From NCBI GenBank assembly GCA_944474755.1, contig OX104115.1, positions 32,561,080 through 32,625,079 of the forward strand: 64,000 bases of DNA. Direction: 5' to 3'. Source of the DNA: Limnoperna fortunei (taxonomy: Eukaryota > Mollusca > Bivalvia > Mytilida > Modiolidae). Position numbers and translations under genes: made by a program. Below, one piece after another: positions 10,249-20,510 of this stretch; the first letter of the stretch is position 1; every line of letters starts with the position of its first letter. Below the pieces are notes generated by a model. The model saw nothing but the letters and a program-made list of their open reading frames with translations. It was not told the DNA's origin and did not search any database.

Positions 10249-11946
10249 ATCTGTTCAGGCGATAGAGGCTCCTGTCAGCCTTTAGTTTGTGAAAGCGCAA
10301 TACTTTCCCAAGTCAAAACGTTTAGTAAAAAATCTTGCATATATCATTTTCAAAATGACTTTCAAATCAGAGATCAGTGATTTCTAGAAGTGATTTTTTA
10401 TGTAGTTCAATCAGTAAAGTACAGTCAAATCACATCAGAACACATTTAGTTAAATTCAATGTAAGAGATTTGTTAGTGATTTGGTATATCAAAGCAATTT
10501 GAAAGTGATTTCTGTTGATTTGTAAGTAATTTATGTCCAAACACACAAATCTTTAATTCATATGTGATGTTCAAGTAATTTATATGTGATGTGCTAGTAG
10601 TTTATAAATTTTATCGTCCATGTTTAGTGTAATTTGTAAGCAATTTGTTTGATAACTCATTTGCATTGGAATTTGCATCACTTTAAAATCACAATCAAAT
10701 TACTGCGACTTATTATCGATTTTAATTATTGATATGTTTAAGGTATTTTTTGACGTGGGTTTCTTTTAAAATGTTTATTTTTGAACAAATATGTAAGAAA
10801 AATAATGTGGCTTTAAAGTATCCAAAACGATGCAAACTAAACAAATTTATTTTTATTTGTAACAATTTTGGAGTTGTTTGACCAATACAGTTTATATTTT
10901 CTACCACGCTCAAAACACAGTTGTGGAATAAGGAGGCTACATATGATTTTGAGACCGAATTGTCTTTCTTTATAATGTTCAGTCATTCACAAGGAGTTCA
11001 AAAAGAAGGGTAATTAATGATTTTATGATTTTAAGAAATGTTATCATATGAAATTTTGAATTGAGGTGGTTGTAAATAAATAGCTTTGATGTGTTGTGCA
11101 ATAAATACACAATAAATAAGAAAACGCATTATTATGTATAAATTTTTAACTCCGAATTTTATACTCGTTTTAGAAAGAAATAAAAACATTGAAAACTCTT
11201 CAAATTTCAACCATCTTTCAATACAGTAATAGGCATCACATAATTCATCAAACTTAAGAACAAACGTTATAGTTTCTTTTGTACTAAAGTCGCTCGAAAA
11301 TTTTAACTTTGATTAAAATATTACCTTATCCCACATCAATTTTGCAAAACGACAATCTCAAGTCTTTTAAGATTTATTGTACGTTCAGCCGAGGTTATAT
11401 ATGTTCACGCTTTAAGCGTTTCTCCAATAATAAGTTATTGTGACCTGGATCCAAAGTATTTTAACAGAATTTTGGAACAAATAAGCAAAATAAACTATTA
11501 AAGTGATAAAGATGATCCACGAGGCGCGTATCAAAATTACAAAGAACCGGAAGCAGACTTTGTCATGTTTGTGAGGTGGTATCTCATATAGAAAAAAAAT
11601 AAATGAGAAAAGTTAGATTGTGTAAAACAAACTCGCACATCCATATTACGCGTTAAGTTTCATTTTACTTTTTACAAATAATTTTATGTGTTTTACATAT
11701 TTTTCATATATATGAAATAAATCATTATAAATCTGTATTATAGAGAATAGACAATAGTGATGATATTAGATTTTTGTGGTTCATGTCCTTTATTGTTCAC
11801 CAAGTACCACATTGACATAGAAGTTTTTTTATTTTTTTTTTCATGATAAAAATGGTTATTAAATGCAAGAACATGCCAAATATTAGTAGGATAAGTAGGC
11901 CATAGGACAAAAATAAATGACGACCGTTCATACAAATGTTATGTAA
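10249..11946. other. Intergenic, no gene seen
   Basis: AT-rich sequence. From 10370 to 10700 there are many diverged repeats of 'agtgattt' and 'gtaatttat', a low-complexity stretch. No supported coding frame is present. Confidence 0.4.
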
Positions 11947-12492
11947 TATATTGACACTCAATGACTAAGGCCATTCGTTGCTCAGTCTGTGTCTAAATTT
12001 ATGACAAGAAACACCGTCATTTGTATCGTTGCATAATCTTCTTGACGTGTATATTATTTTTTGTTTATGCTGTATCGCCATGTTTGTCGATCGGATACTA
12101 AATAAGTGTACTGGTTTAGCAGCATTCTTTTAGACTCTTTATATAATATTTTGAACTGCCTGTATTGTGTATTTACACGATCGCAGTGGACTTATATTAT
12201 TCCATCTCCCAATGAAAAAAATATTATTCCATCTCCCAATAAAGAATATCTTAAACATTTAGAGTTAAACTCCACTGATGAGTCTTAAGTAGACGAAACG
12301 CGCGTCTGGCGTAATGAATTTGTCATCTTGATAATTTTGATTACATCTTGTTGGAATATTTGAGCAAAGCCAAGTAACAGCACGGCAAGTCCCCGGTTAG
12401 TGGACTGAGAAGCAACTATAAAAAAAGTTTGGGTTCATTTAAAATGAGAAAGTTTAAGATCAATATGTTATGATTGTTTACGTTATTTATTT
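11947..12492 (+). repeat. Direct repeat unit 1 (about 546 bp) with hammerhead core
   Basis: Unit 1 begins 'tattgacactcaatgac' and repeats as unit 2 from 12493. The first 330 bp are near-identical in both units, apart from a 24-bp internal duplication of 'attattccatctcccaat' in unit 1 and scattered substitutions. Unit 1 continues through a hammerhead ribozyme core (12275-12313). Tandem units carrying a hammerhead are the known layout of retrozymes and of Penelope-element pseudo-LTRs, so this may be a retrozyme-like dimer. Confidence 0.8.
12275..12313 (+). ncRNA. Hammerhead ribozyme core (type I layout)
   Basis: All core elements are in order: CTGATGA (12275-12281), stem II GTC/GAC with 7-nt loop (12282-12294), GAAA (12295-12298), stem III CGC/GCG with 7-nt loop (12299-12311), then the U16.1/H17 pair T-A (12312-12313). 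Predicted cleavage is after 12313. The flanks that should form stem I (upstream of 12275 and downstream of 12313) pair poorly, so activity is doubtful in this copy. Hammerheads are known in animal retrozymes and Penelope-like elements. The core match is direct, and the element type is inferred. Confidence 0.8.
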
Positions 12493-12776
12493 ATATTGAC
12501 ACTCAATGACTAAGGCCATTCGTTGGTCAGTCTGTGTCTAAATTTATGACAAAAAACACTGTCATTTGTATCGTTGCATAATCTTCTTGACTTGTATATT
12601 ATTACTTTTTGTTTATGCTGTATCGACATGTTTGCGATCTGATACTAAATAAGTGTACTGGTTAAGCAGCATTTTTTTAGACTCTTTATATAATATTTTG
12701 AACTGCCTGTATTGTGTATTTACACGATCCCAGTGGACTTATATTATTCCATCTCCCAATGAAGAATATCTTAAAC

Positions 12777-12780
<4 letters not shown>
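12493..12780 (+). repeat. Direct repeat unit 2, truncated at (TA)n
   Basis: This is a second copy of the unit starting at 11947, matching as far as 'cttaaacattta'. Exactly where unit 1 runs into its hammerhead, unit 2 passes into a TA microsatellite, so the second ribozyme is missing. Confidence 0.85.

Positions 12781-12857
<77 letters not shown>
12780..12857. repeat. (TA)n microsatellite
   Basis: An almost pure TA run of about 78 bp with one AAA interruption near 12839. It sits at the boundary of direct repeat unit 2. Confidence 0.97.
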
Positions 12858-12859
12858 AC

Positions 12860-14160
12860 CAGTAAACAGCAACTACTAAATCATAAGTGCAATTTAAATA
12901 ACATTTGTTAAATTTGTTAACATTAAATATAAACTATATTACATTTTACGATTATTTCATTGACAGTTGTTTGCATTATGTACGATATCCTGTTTACTCT
13001 TTGTCAACATTTTTATGGGTGTAGCAAGCATCTATATACTCAGTCAATTCTAGTATTTTAATGGTTAATGCTCAATCACTCGGCTTTATATTATTTCTTC
13101 AGAAAAGTGTTCCATTTAATGTATACCTTTATATCTAAGTGACACGATTGTCTAAAAACAATCTCAGTGCTACACGCCAATTTAATGCAGCAGGTAAGGT
13201 AGGCTTCATGTGGTGCAAATGTACTTCGTTTAATAGTAAGGCTTACAATTTATTTTAATATATTTATATCATAATATTTTAATTTGAGAAGACGTCAAAT
13301 TCTATAAAATGTCACCTGCGTCTGCAGACTTAAATTTATGTAATAACATAATTTTATATTTTCTAGTTTGTAGAAAGCTGAACGCCACATACATGTAATG
13401 TATGCATATGTAAGGAGCTTAATAATAATTAAATGTGTTCATATCGTTTTCACTTGATAATACTCTTTTCTTCGTTTGTATAATTTAACACTTTATAATT
13501 TTTTAGAGGAAAATTACGTTTGTAACAAACTTATCAGATAGCTTTTAGGTGGTATATTCAACCAAAATAATTTGGTACATCTCCAGAGTTGAACGAACGC
13601 GTTTTCTCTTAATAAATTCTATGACGTATTTATTCTGTTGTCAGTTATAAAATATCAGATTGAACGATCATGACATATATCATATTATGCAGAAACAGTT
13701 AGCCTAACTTCTTTACATTTTTGCCATTGAAAAGATCAAATCAATCATCCCATATTCAGGATGAATTTTTACAACTAACATTTAAGATTGAAATAATAAT
13801 TCCCACTTTAATTTTATTTTATATGATCCTAATATGTAAAATGAATGGTCAGAAGGGGAACGTTCATATACCGAGCAAATTAATTATATTCTGTCCTTGT
13901 TTAATTGTTGTTCATTATCTATGTTTATCGTTTTACTGAATCCGTGACATAATTAACAAAATGTTTGGCTAGTTCATCCGATCGTTGTTTCAAACAAACC
14001 AATTTCAAAAGAAAACAGTAGGTATATTGTACTTCTCTAATAAGCATTCAGCATACAAGTTGGTACGTACAACACAGACAGAATAATGAGGTCGATAGTT
14101 TAATAGAACTCATATTCAAGTTTATTAAAGTCAAATCCAGCGTGTTGTATAGTAAAGATT
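12860..14160. other. Intergenic, no gene seen
   Basis: AT-rich sequence. A 72-codon frame at 13721-13939 has no domain, and its codon use looks like background. Confidence 0.4.
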
Positions 14161-14167
14161 GAACATA

Positions 14168-14515
14168 ATATATCTTCTAGTGCTCGACCCTCAGAGCTGC
14201 ACACGTGATAGTGGGAGCCTTATCGTTGGGGTCGTCTAAAAATAAAATGCCTAAACACTTGCGGCATTGGACCACAGTGGGTAATGTGTTGTGATTGTGC
14301 AAAGCCCTTTGCAAAAAAAACCCCTATTTAAGATTCTGGTTAAAGAACAGGTTCATTGTACATTCTACGAAAGGTTTAACTCTCTGTCCCTACCCAATAC
14401 TTTAAAATATTTCAATGGTATTCAAAATATAAATTCATTAGTTCATCTTTTTTCCTCGTTGATTTATTGTTTGTAAACTTGTTTCCGTCTACAAAGAGCT
14501 AAAAATATAACTCGA
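14168..14515 (+). repeat. Dispersed repeat family 2 (SINE-like), diverged
   Basis: It shares blocks with the longer copy at 19262: 'gctcgaccctcagagctgc', 'ccgcagtgg'-like 'ccacagtgggtaatgtg', 'gtgcaaagc', and a 3' part 'cctcgttgatttattgttt', 'aacttgtt.ccgtc'. It is heavily diverged. Confidence 0.5.
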
Positions 14516-14927
14516 AGGTAACTTTTAATCATTCCATAATCAATTTCAAATCCTATTGTGCACTACGACATTGCTTTAAAATGTGTTTATTGTCGTTATT
14601 TATTCAACAATCTATCTTTTTGTTGATATAAATTTTGGTACTGATATTAGACATCGATGTGCATGAAATATTACTTTCCTCTCAGAATGTTGTAATATCA
14701 TCTCGTTTTAAATTTGCTTAAAACACGCATCTACCGTACTTAAAACAATCTAAACAGATCACTTCTGAAGGTATTTGTATCTATTAATTTGATATGTTTG
14801 CTAGTATAAATATGATTTACCTTATTTATAAACTATTGTTCATATTTGTTTCATATTTTCTTTTATTTTCGTTTTTGCGAGAATATTTCAATACTTTTTG
14901 ACTTAAAATGTTATTATGGTTTCTTTA

Positions 14928-15092
14928 AATGATGTTTAACGGCACTTCCAGCAATTTTTCAGCTATATCATGGCGTCTAGTTTTTACTTGGGAATGAAAA
15001 CGGAGTACCCGGCGAAGACTACCGACTTGCGGTACAAAAACTGGCAATCCTAGTAGACGAACTACCTTAACCACTTGGCCACCAAGAATTTT
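14928..15092 (-). repeat. SINE copy with internal deletion
   Basis: It matches the 18-kb SINE from 'gtttaacggcacttccagcaatttttcagc' through 'ggagtacccgg' and 'actggcaatcc'. It then jumps directly to 'tagtagacgaactacc' and 'ttggccacc'. The B-box part is therefore deleted. It lies about 150 bp upstream of the first receptor gene. Confidence 0.8.
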
Positions 15093-15245
15093 ATTATGGG
15101 ATGGTATACACACACATTTTTTGTTATGTTAAAAAGAAGACTACTGCGTGATTTTGCCTTGTATGGTTAAAAGGATAAATCGATAAATATGAGATTCTTG
15201 CTAACTATATAAACATTTATTGTAGGACAGTAACACGTGACTCTG

Positions 15246-16244
15246 ATGGAAAACGCAACGTACAAAGCGGAAGTGGCGTATACATTTCCTCTGTACCTCG
15301 TTAGCATATTTGGCATTTGTATTTCCGTAATAATACTGTTTGGCATAACCGGAAACTTTTTGACAATTATGGCATATTTTAGAGATAAAGAGCTTCGTTC
15401 TGTTTATAATACGTATCTGTTAAACTTGGCAATAACGGATTTCCTTCTCAGCACAATAGACATGCCTTTTTATGCAGTATATACACTGCAAACTTTCAGT
15501 TGGCCATTCGGGCTTAATTTCTGTAAGGTGTATAAAGTCATTGATTACACACTGTGTTTGGAGTCAGTTTTAATGATTATGATAATAAGTTTTGATCGAC
15601 TTTTGCTTTTGAAGTTAGGACCATATTATTCAATAAAAATGACAATGAGGAAGGCATGTATTCAAATTGGAACATCCTGGATAATTGCATTTTTGGTATA
15701 CGGACCAGCCATCATTGGTTGGGACATATGGACTGGAGAAAATATTTTAGCGGAAAATGAGTGCGACGTACAGTTTGCACACAATTTTCCCTATTCTACA
15801 ACAACAGCATTTATAGAATTCGGTATTCCGTTTTTATGTGTTGGGAATGTCAGCTTTTTTATTTATCGAGAAATTAGACGACGTAATAGTATTTCCCAAA
15901 TAAGGACAACAGCAACTTTAAACTCGAGAGACTACAAACCAAACCGTGATTTAAAAGCAGCAAGATTTCTAGCAGCTTTAGTTATAGTATTTTTTGTTAC
16001 ATGGGCACCGTATACCTTTACAACAGTGATTATTTCACTTTGTACCGATTGTGTAAATGGATATCTTTGGGAGTTTTTTAGTTGGATGTTATGGTCTAAG
16101 TCAGCATTGAATCCTTTTCTGTATGCTTATAATAGCACCAGATTCAAGAAGAACTTTTATGAAATCGCCCAATGTTTTAAGATTTTAAAACGAAAATCAC
16201 CAGGAAAGTGCATCGAATCGGAAACGGTTACCAGGGCAACTTAG
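15246..16244 (+). CDS. Amine-receptor-like class A GPCR, copy A
   Basis: A 332-aa seven-transmembrane receptor with an intronless coding region. Seen: N-glycosylation site NAT at residues 3-5, GN of TM1 (N37), D65 (D2.50), Cys93 before TM3 pairing with Cys173 in the second extracellular loop, D100 (D3.32, the amine-binding Asp), DRL at 117-119 in place of DRY, E191 (E5.46 as in histamine H3/H4), WAPY at 253-256 and NPFLY at 289-293. The third intracellular loop is only about 27 residues. I start at ATG 15246 rather than the upstream GTG. A splice acceptor 'attgtag' (ending near 15224) suggests a 5' UTR exon. The closest vertebrate look is histamine H3/muscarinic-type, but the ligand is unknown. 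It should couple to a G protein at the plasma membrane. Confidence 0.93.
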   Translation: MENATYKAEVAYTFPLYLVSIFGICISVIILFGITGNFLTIMAYFRDKELRSVYNTYLLNLAITDFLLSTIDMPFYAVYTLQTFSWPFGLNFCKVYKVIDYTLCLESVLMIMIISFDRLLLLKLGPYYSIKMTMRKACIQIGTSWIIAFLVYGPAIIGWDIWTGENILAENECDVQFAHNFPYSTTTAFIEFGIPFLCVGNVSFFIYREIRRRNSISQIRTTATLNSRDYKPNRDLKAARFLAALVIVFFVTWAPYTFTTVIISLCTDCVNGYLWEFFSWMLWSKSALNPFLYAYNSTRFKKNFYEIAQCFKILKRKSPGKCIESETVTRAT

Positions 16245-17067
16245 AGCATTTCGTTGCTAACTCAACCAGGTCTTATGTTTTTTCTGTCGTCTCAAAATAG
16301 GTTTACATACTTTTGGATTATTTTAGAGTTCGATCAGCTTTGAATTTACCAAGAAAAAAGAAAAGAAATTATCTGTCATGTATTTAAATAAGTAGGTCTG
16401 ATATAATGATTATTCGATTACAGTTCATGTCAACACCTAGAATGAAGTATAACAACCATTAAATGTTTAGGATATAGCCATCTGCAGTTCCAGAAAGAAA
16501 ACTTTACACATGGCTGTTTTAGATCATTAATGCGTATAGGTTTGTTTACGGTGGTGACAAATATAGTACTTTCATTTTAATACTTGAAATGAACACACTC
16601 TTGTGCTTATTTTTTTTTTGTAGTTACCATCATAATAAATAATAATGTAAAATCACAGTGTCTGCATTTTCAACACATCGGTAATAAAATACCACATAGT
16701 TCTCCTTAATGCTATGTAGAACCGTTTTGTTTTTCCATTTATTGTTGTATTTATTACGTAAATGTTCAAGACAGTAACTGTAAATGTAACACAGCACTTC
16801 ATGAAAAATTAAATAAAAAAATGAAAAAAATTATAAAATGTTTGATATAATGTCAAGCACTTGGTATACATTTTTGTGATGGAAAGAGAAATAGGAGTTA
16901 AATTTTTGTTCATTAGGAAATAACCGGTAAAAAATGCTAGAAAATTTCATTTTTTGGTCGAAATTACCTACCTTGCTAAAAATTTCATTTTCATTATTTT
17001 TGCCAACACCAACTCAATTATGCGAAATATTTTTATTTTAATCATAATAAATTGAAGTCAAAAAATA
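16245..17067. other. 3' flank of receptor A
   Basis: No gene. AATAAA signals at 16683-16688 and 16812-16817 could end the receptor A transcript. The rest is AT-rich. Confidence 0.4.
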
Positions 17068-17972
17068 CAGTCGAACCTCATTGTCTCTAACTTGGTTGAC
17101 TCGATACCTCAGTTATGTCGATATAAGTCCCGGCATTTTTCTCATATCAACAGTGAATAAATTCCTCGCATGTGTCAGTATCGGTTGTTTCGATATTTCT
17201 CTTAACTAGATTGACTTTTGTAACAATAACAATATTAATTTGTCATGTTTGTGTTATTTTAACCTCGTTGTCTCGAAGTTATATTTGCTCTCTGTATCAT
17301 ATGTCAAAAGTAACAATTTCAATTGTATTGTTACTTAATTCGCGTCTTTTTATTTTAAACATAAACCCGAATATTGATTCGCTTAGAGTTTGAGTTGGCA
17401 ATTTAAAAAACCGAATTGATAATCCAAGCGCGGTACTTGTATTACTTAAGTTTATTGATGATCTGCTCATTTCTGTCCGAATTATTTTGTCATGTTTAAT
17501 TAAAAATGATCATTTTTGAAAATTTCTTTTGATATGATCAACAATATATGTGGTTAAGTTTCGTTTCTTTAAAGACATTCTGTTATTTGTGTTGACTTGT
17601 GTGTTGTTTTTTAATTAGGTAAAAAAACCAATATGTATTGTTGAATTAGTTCTTTTGAACTGTAAGTTAATTAGTGTTTACGTGAAAAGCTTTTTCTATG
17701 ATTACGTAAAACAATTTATAAATTTGATTACAATACTTATCAATTATTGTCGATTTAATTTAATGGATATATAGCAAAAATACTTGATATAAAGCACGCT
17801 ACAAATACGATGCCGAAGTTTGAAACCAATATACATAAAATAAATACCCATAGAGTTTTAAGCATAACATAATGAAAATGACATCACACCCTAAACTCTG
17901 TTAACTCGAACTTTGGATAACTGGATATATTTTTTACGGTGCCACAAACTTCGACTTTGCGAGGTTTAACTG
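17068..17972. mobile_element. pogo/Tigger-like non-autonomous DNA element
   Basis: The left end CAGTCGAACCTC and the reverse complement of the right end CAGTTAAACCTCG are typical of pogo/Tigger inverted repeats. Both are followed by diverged 'GTCTC/GTCGAA', 'AACTT' and 'GACTCGA/TAACTCG' sub-motifs. A similar sub-motif 'aacctcgttgtctcgaa' is internal (17262-17278). The 905-bp span has no transposase, and its 73-codon frame at 17172 is not coding. A TA precedes the left end but not clearly the right, so target duplication is uncertain. Confidence 0.55.
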
Positions 17973-18034
17973 CAGGTAAAAGACATTCATTTAAAATTTG
18001 ATTGAAATTAAGAGTTGATAATGAAAGAAATTAT

Positions 18035-18301
18035 TGTTTGTTTGTTTGTTTGATGGTGTTTAACGCCAATTTCAGCAATTTTTCAGCTATGTCATGGCGT
18101 CCAGTTTTTATTGCGGGAGGAAGCCGGAGTACCCGGAGAAAACCCCCGACCTGCGGTAGGAAAACTGGCAATCCCTGTCAATTAAGATTGGAGTCGAGTA
18201 CACCCTGCCTGCAGCGAGAATCGAACCAGCAATCTCAGTGTTGACAGACCACGTGATCAATAGTAGACGAACTACCTTGACCACTCGGCCACCGAGGCCC
18301 C
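18035..18301 (-). mobile_element. Full-length tRNA-derived SINE with 12-bp target duplication
   Basis: Read on the minus strand, it begins GGGGCCTCGGTGG, with an RNA polymerase III A box TGGCCGAGTGG (18281-18291) and B box GGTTCGATTCTC (18216-18227), as in a Ser/Leu-type tRNA. A conserved central body follows (gttttctccgggtactccgg), then 'ggcgttaaacacc' and a (CAAA)n tail. It is flanked by the perfect direct repeat GAAAGAAATTAT (18023-18034 and 18302-18313). It is the best-preserved copy in the window and so probably the youngest. Confidence 0.93.
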
Positions 18302-18313
18302 GAAAGAAATTAT

Positions 18314-19260
18314 AAATACATGTACTAAAAATGTTTTTTCTATTATAAATTTTCACAACAAATAGCGGATGGTGTCCTGAATCCCCCAATGTCTTTATTA
18401 TTTAAATACAAGTTAAGTCTGAAGTTTACACAAAACATTTCCATATCAGAATTTGACAGTTATTACATTAACGGTTGAAACGCATTGCAATAAACTGTAA
18501 GCAACTAAGTTTGTTTGTTGGGAATGTACTTAGGAAACGTTTATTATTTTTTTCTGGTTGACAACGTTTCCAGGTTTCACAGTTTCACGGATTTCATTAT
18601 AAGAAACTAATTTATCCCATAAAATTAAATCATTTTTGTCTTTTTACTTTTACTGTGTACTGTGTTTTATATATATTAAGATGAATATGTGTTATTTACT
18701 ATAATCTTTCGTAATTTTATATTTTTATGTATATAAATACTATTATTCTTGCATGGTATTAGTAATATATGTAAAATGATTAATTGTTCGCTCACCAAAT
18801 ATAGCTGAAATACTGCCTGCATGGCATATACACATATAAACAGTCAATCGTACATCAAGGTGTAAATGCGTTTAACATTTTAGATATAATGAAACGTACA
18901 ACTGGAACGCAAGAAGAAAAAATCAGTTTGATTGTTTGTTACTCGTGAAAATAGTATTGTGCACCTCGCCTTTTAGATTAGCTTTTTGATATAGGTATAT
19001 TACAAAAACAAAACACAATAAAACTATTACATGGTTTGATTTAAGAATTAATATCTAGTTGACGACGTATCACGCAACAAGAGTAAATTTGGCAACTTTT
19101 CTAGCATAGTTGCTACGGATTGTCAATAAAGACAACTACCTACAGTGAAAATTAAGCCACTCACTCTATCTTGAAAAACATATGTACCAAAATCTTCTAA
19201 CATAATACGAATTCGCATAGAAAGGGATTTACTGTGAAGCAAAATCTGGAGTGAAAATAG
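18314..19260. other. Intergenic, no gene seen
   Basis: AT-rich and stop-rich. No recognised element. Confidence 0.4.
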
Positions 19261-19261
19261 A

Positions 19262-19665
19262 TTTTTATCTATTAGAAGGGTTCCCAGTGCTCGGCCTACT
19301 GAGCTGCCTAGCTCATCCCCAGGTGACGTATAAGATTAGCCCTTTCGTTGGGAATGTTAGGTTAATTACAAAAAAACTTGACTAAGGACCGCAGTGGATG
19401 ACATGTTTGGAGAATGTGCAACGCTTCTTGCGCGATAAAGAACCTTTTGTAGATTTTAACAAATAAAAGGCCCATTGCAGTCGCTTCAAATGGCTAAATG
19501 ATCGGACCTTCCCATAAGGCCATACTTTTCCCATGGTAGTCAAAATTTTGATTCTATTGTTCTATCTCATTTTTTTTTTGATTTGTTGTTTCTTACCTTT
19601 ATCTCGTCCTAAAAAAATCGCTGAAATATAGCTAGCTGGGTGTCAAGGAAACATTCAATCATCAA
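19262..19665 (+). repeat. Dispersed repeat family 2 (SINE-like), best copy
   Basis: Starts 'gttcccagtgctcggcc', continues 'gaccgcagtgg', 'gtgcaacgcttcttgcgc', 'ttcccatggtagtcaaaa', then a 3' module 'gctgaaatatagctagctgg' and an end 'attcaatcatcaatttt'. The 3' module and (AATC)n-type tail recur elsewhere, for example at 35790-35895 and 42600-42655, and inverted at 50713. This behaviour suggests a SINE-type retroposon. No reference name is assigned. Confidence 0.6.
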
Positions 19666-20119
19666 TTTTGTCGACTCCGTGTTTTTGGTTAATTTGTAAT
19701 TTCTCTTGTTGTTTTCAACCGAAAACGGGAAGCCAAATTTGGACTGCCACTGTTAAAATATGGGGTATTTGGTAGGGTAGGAGAATTGTTGTAGAGGCTA
19801 CATTGAGCCGCCTTTTTTCAAAATCTACAAAAAGTCCTCATCCTGCAAGAAGTGTGGCACCCTCCAAACACGGTTCTCATTACTCTACAGCCAGTATTTA
19901 AGCATTGCGACATGACAACCTCTTAAATAAGAGAGCCTCTTCTTTCCTCTACCTGTGGACGCGAAGGGCTGCTTTTTGGGTCGAGCACTGTGATCCCTCA
20001 TCAGATACCAAATGCCACATTTGTCCTCATAACAGTCGTAGATAATTGTCTATTTTTTATATGCCATTAACTGTTAGGAACATTGTCAAAATTAAACAAA
20101 ATGACATTGATCTTCATTG

Positions 20120-20141
20120 TGACGTCAAACTTTTGACGTCA
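20120..20141. promoter_or_regulatory. Two CRE-like TGACGTCA palindromes
   Basis: Two exact TGACGTCA octamers (20120-20127 and 20134-20141), separated by six bases, match the consensus for CREB/ATF-type factors. No gene start is nearby on either strand, so function is unproven. Confidence 0.4.
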
Positions 20142-20349
20142 GTTTGATTAAATTTAATAGACTAAGTGTGATTAAATTTGGGACACAATGTGTATTATAC
20201 ATTGCGAAGTTAAATTAGAATTATTATCGGTAGCAAAATCTGCGTATGAGTATATTTTATACTTAAATAAACGTTTAGAATTTTCGTTTTGGTTTAATTT
20301 CCAGTTATTCCAATAACTGAATTAATAAAAAAAGGCCAGAAAAAAGAAA

Positions 20350-20510
20350 CAGCTTTGTCATCACACGATTGTTTCTCCAGGAGCGTGTTGTTGTGGTTGA
20401 TGACTATTAAGCTACTAAAACAAGGGTTTGTTGTACCTTAGTTGGATTTATCTCTGCAGAAGTTATATGGCCGTCACCATGACATGTTAATCATGGACAG
20501 TCCTTCCTCC
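20350..20510 (+). pseudogene. Penelope-like element fragment (RT C-terminal side)
   Basis: In one frame the translation reads KLLKQGFVVP, a stop, then LDLSLQKLYGRHHD. The last block matches the FYGRHHD block of the longer remnant at 30.2-31.5 kb. It is a decayed piece with a stop, followed by about 150 bp of non-coding tail that may belong to the element. Confidence 0.6.

Noticed and set aside
11505..11545. 'gatgatccacgaggcgcgtatc' as a third hammerhead relic
   Set aside because: Some resemblance to the hammerhead tail, but CTGATGA and GAAA are absent and the stems do not form.
12106..12911. Short ORFs of 60-70 codons in the direct repeats
   Set aside because: They are two copies of the same repeat read in the same frame, one running into poly-TA. 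No coding features.
19980..20005. Reverse-complement CTGATGAG as a second hammerhead
   Set aside because: No GAAA core or stems follow on the minus strand.
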